Origin: UBA5266 sp002411545
GTDB taxonomy: Bacteria > Bacteroidota > Bacteroidia > Bacteroidales > WCHB1-69
Assembly: GCA_028693085.1 (NCBI GenBank)
Contig: JAQUWC010000044.1
Span: forward strand, 1-16,471
Length of the DNA: 16,471 nucleotides
Direction of reading: 5' to 3'
Under the pieces are notes generated by a model. The model was not told the origin of the DNA, searched no databases, and saw only the letters and a program-made list of their open reading frames with translations. The position numbers and the translations under genes were made by a program. Shown one piece after another: positions 15,289 through 16,471 of this stretch. How positions within the stretch are numbered: position 1 is the stretch's first letter; each line of letters begins with the position of its first letter.

Positions 15289-15384
15289 TAGCATCTACCC
15301 TTCCCTATCTATCCATACCAAAAAGATGCTAATAGTAAAATTTTTCATAAAAAAAATTGATTTTTACTATATTTAGTATAGCAT
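15289..15384 (+). repeat. Inverted repeats between tRNA-Gln and pyrG
   Basis: TAGCATCT (15289-15296) pairs with AGATGCTA (15324-15331). ATAGTAAAA (15332-15340) pairs with TTTTACTAT (15362-15370). TAGCAT recurs at 15379-15384 and could compete for the 15326-15331 arm. TACTA/TAGTA (15365-15369/15374-15378) forms a smaller hairpin. All lie upstream of the pyrG -7 element. The first may be a weak tRNA terminator; it lacks a long T run and has a 27-base loop. Confidence 0.4.
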
Positions 15385-15391
15385 AATTTAG

Positions 15392-15399
15392 TACTTTTG
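15392..15399 (+). promoter_or_regulatory. -7 element TACTTTTG for pyrG
   Basis: Exact TAnnTTTG match 41 bases before the ATG at 15441. No TTTG at the -33 position, only TTTA with short spacing. Confidence 0.65.
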
Positions 15400-15440
15400 C
15401 TCACAACAAATTATTTAATGATTAGTTTTTTTAATTATTT

Positions 15441-16471
15441 ATGGAAACACGATATGTTTTTGTTACGGGTGGTGTTGCTTCTTCCTTAGGTAAAGGGATT
15501 ATTTCATCTTCCTTGGCTACTTTACTAAAAGCAAGGGGATATAATGTAACCATTCAAAAATTAGATCCATATATCAATATAGATCCCGGCACGTTAAATC
15601 CTTATGAACACGGAGAATGTTATGTTACCGAAGACGGAGCTGAAACCGACTTGGATTTAGGACACTACGAGCGTTTCTTAAATGTGCCTACTTCGCAGGC
15701 AAACAATATTACAACCGGACGTATTTATAAAGATGTGATTGAAAAAGAACGCAGAGGCGACTTTTTAGGCCAAACCGTACAAGTAGTACCACATATTACC
15801 GACGAAATACAAACACATATCAAGCTGTTAGGCGATAATGGAAATTATGATTTTGTGATTACCGAAATTGGAGGTACCGTTGGTGATATCGAATCTTTTC
15901 CTTTCATTGAAGCCATACGTCAATTGCGTTGGGAATTGGGAAATAAATGCGTAACCATACATTTAACCCTTGTTCCATATTTAAAAGCTACGGGTGAATT
16001 AAAAACCAAACCCACTCAACATTCCGTTAAATCGCTCTTGGAACAAGGAGTACAACCCGATATCATTGTATGCCGTACCGAATACGAACTCAACGAAATA
16101 TTACGTCGTAAAATCGCCTTGTTTTGCAACGTAAAACCTAATTGTGTCATGCAATCCATAGACGTAAGCTCCATTTATGACATCCCCTTGTTGATGTATA
16201 AAGAAGGTTTGGATAGAGAAGTCCTTTCTTTGATGCATATTCCTTTAACTACTGAACCTAATTTAGACTATTGGAAAGATTTCTTATATAAACTTAAATA
16301 TCCAAAAACCTCTGTTACCATTGGTCTTATCGGAAAATATGTAGAACTACACGATGCATATAAATATATTGGTGAAGCATTTATTCATGGAGGTGTAAGC
16401 AATGAATGTAAAGTAAAACTTGAATATATCCACTACGAAGAAATTGACGAAAACAATGTAGATGAAAAGCT
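15441..16471 (+). CDS. pyrG: CTP synthase, N-terminal ~343 codons (cut by window end)
   Basis: CTP synthase aminates UTP to CTP using glutamine and ATP. The N-terminal synthetase domain is complete: the P-loop-like VTGGVASSLGKG (8-19, K18), KLDPYINIDPGTLNPYEHGE (40-59), DGAETDLDLGHYERF (65-79), and EIGGTVGDIES in the nucleotide-binding core. The frame then enters the glutamine amidotransferase domain (SVTIGLIGKYVELHDAYKYI), but the window ends before the nucleophilic cysteine and the Glu-His pair, about 190 residues short of the family's 535-540. No frameshift is seen. It is separated from tRNA-Gln by 168 bases containing inverted repeats and its own promoter. Confidence 0.97.
   Translation, partial: METRYVFVTGGVASSLGKGIISSSLATLLKARGYNVTIQKLDPYINIDPGTLNPYEHGECYVTEDGAETDLDLGHYERFLNVPTSQANNITTGRIYKDVIEKERRGDFLGQTVQVVPHITDEIQTHIKLLGDNGNYDFVITEIGGTVGDIESFPFIEAIRQLRWELGNKCVTIHLTLVPYLKATGELKTKPTQHSVKSLLEQGVQPDIIVCRTEYELNEILRRKIALFCNVKPNCVMQSIDVSSIYDIPLLMYKEGLDREVLSLMHIPLTTEPNLDYWKDFLYKLKYPKTSVTIGLIGKYVELHDAYKYIGEAFIHGGVSNECKVKLEYIHYEEIDENNVDEK

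Noticed and set aside
1..16471. CRISPR array, insertion sequence, integrase or phage genes
   Set aside because: No regularly spaced direct repeats, transposase or integrase motifs, or target-site duplications were seen on either strand; the tRNA-Gln has no partial duplicate of its 3' end nearby.

Overview
The window is an AT-rich chromosomal segment from a member of the Bacteroidota, probably order Bacteroidales or a close relative. Three things support this: a type IX secretion (T9SS) C-terminal sorting domain on a BspA-type surface protein; at least eight copies of the Bacteroidota-specific -7 promoter element TAnnTTTG ahead of genes, one with a well-spaced TTTG -33 box; and the lineage-typical long PurF-like protein and GERFGFY-type peptide transporter. 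There is no sign of phage, insertion sequences or CRISPR. Apart from the surface protein genes at the left edge, it reads as core genome.

Layout. 1-2264: the end of a secreted or surface protein with a DUF1566/Lcl-like C-terminus, then a 692-residue BspA-like leucine-rich repeat protein with two divergent InlB-type repeats and a T9SS signal. 2432-7682, plus strand: an alpha-oxoamine synthase family acyltransferase, a hairpin terminator or attenuator, then a tight run of a threonine-synthase-fold enzyme resembling archaeal cysteate synthase, a short-chain dehydrogenase and a long amidophosphoribosyltransferase. 7691-10619, minus strand: a TPR lipoprotein-like or secreted protein, a Maf nucleotide pyrophosphatase and a POT-family transporter with its own strong terminator. 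10853-12121: a U32 family protein of the TrhP/RlhA type. 12136-13077, minus strand: a YihY/BrkB membrane protein. 13446-15152: a SulP anion transporter with STAS domain. 15202-15272: tRNA-Gln(CTG). 15441-16471: the first ~343 codons of CTP synthase, cut by the window end.

The most interesting unit is 2432-5778. Acyltransferase + cysteate-synthase-like enzyme + SDR reductase is the set of activities needed to make capnine, the sulfonate analogue of sphinganine and backbone of the sulfonolipids found in Bacteroidota outer membranes: O-phosphoserine + sulfite to cysteate; cysteate + acyl donor to 3-ketocapnine; reduction to capnine. The sequence supports each family assignment; substrate specificity is inference. 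The SulP transporter 8 kb downstream could supply sulfate, but nothing ties it to the pathway other than proximity.
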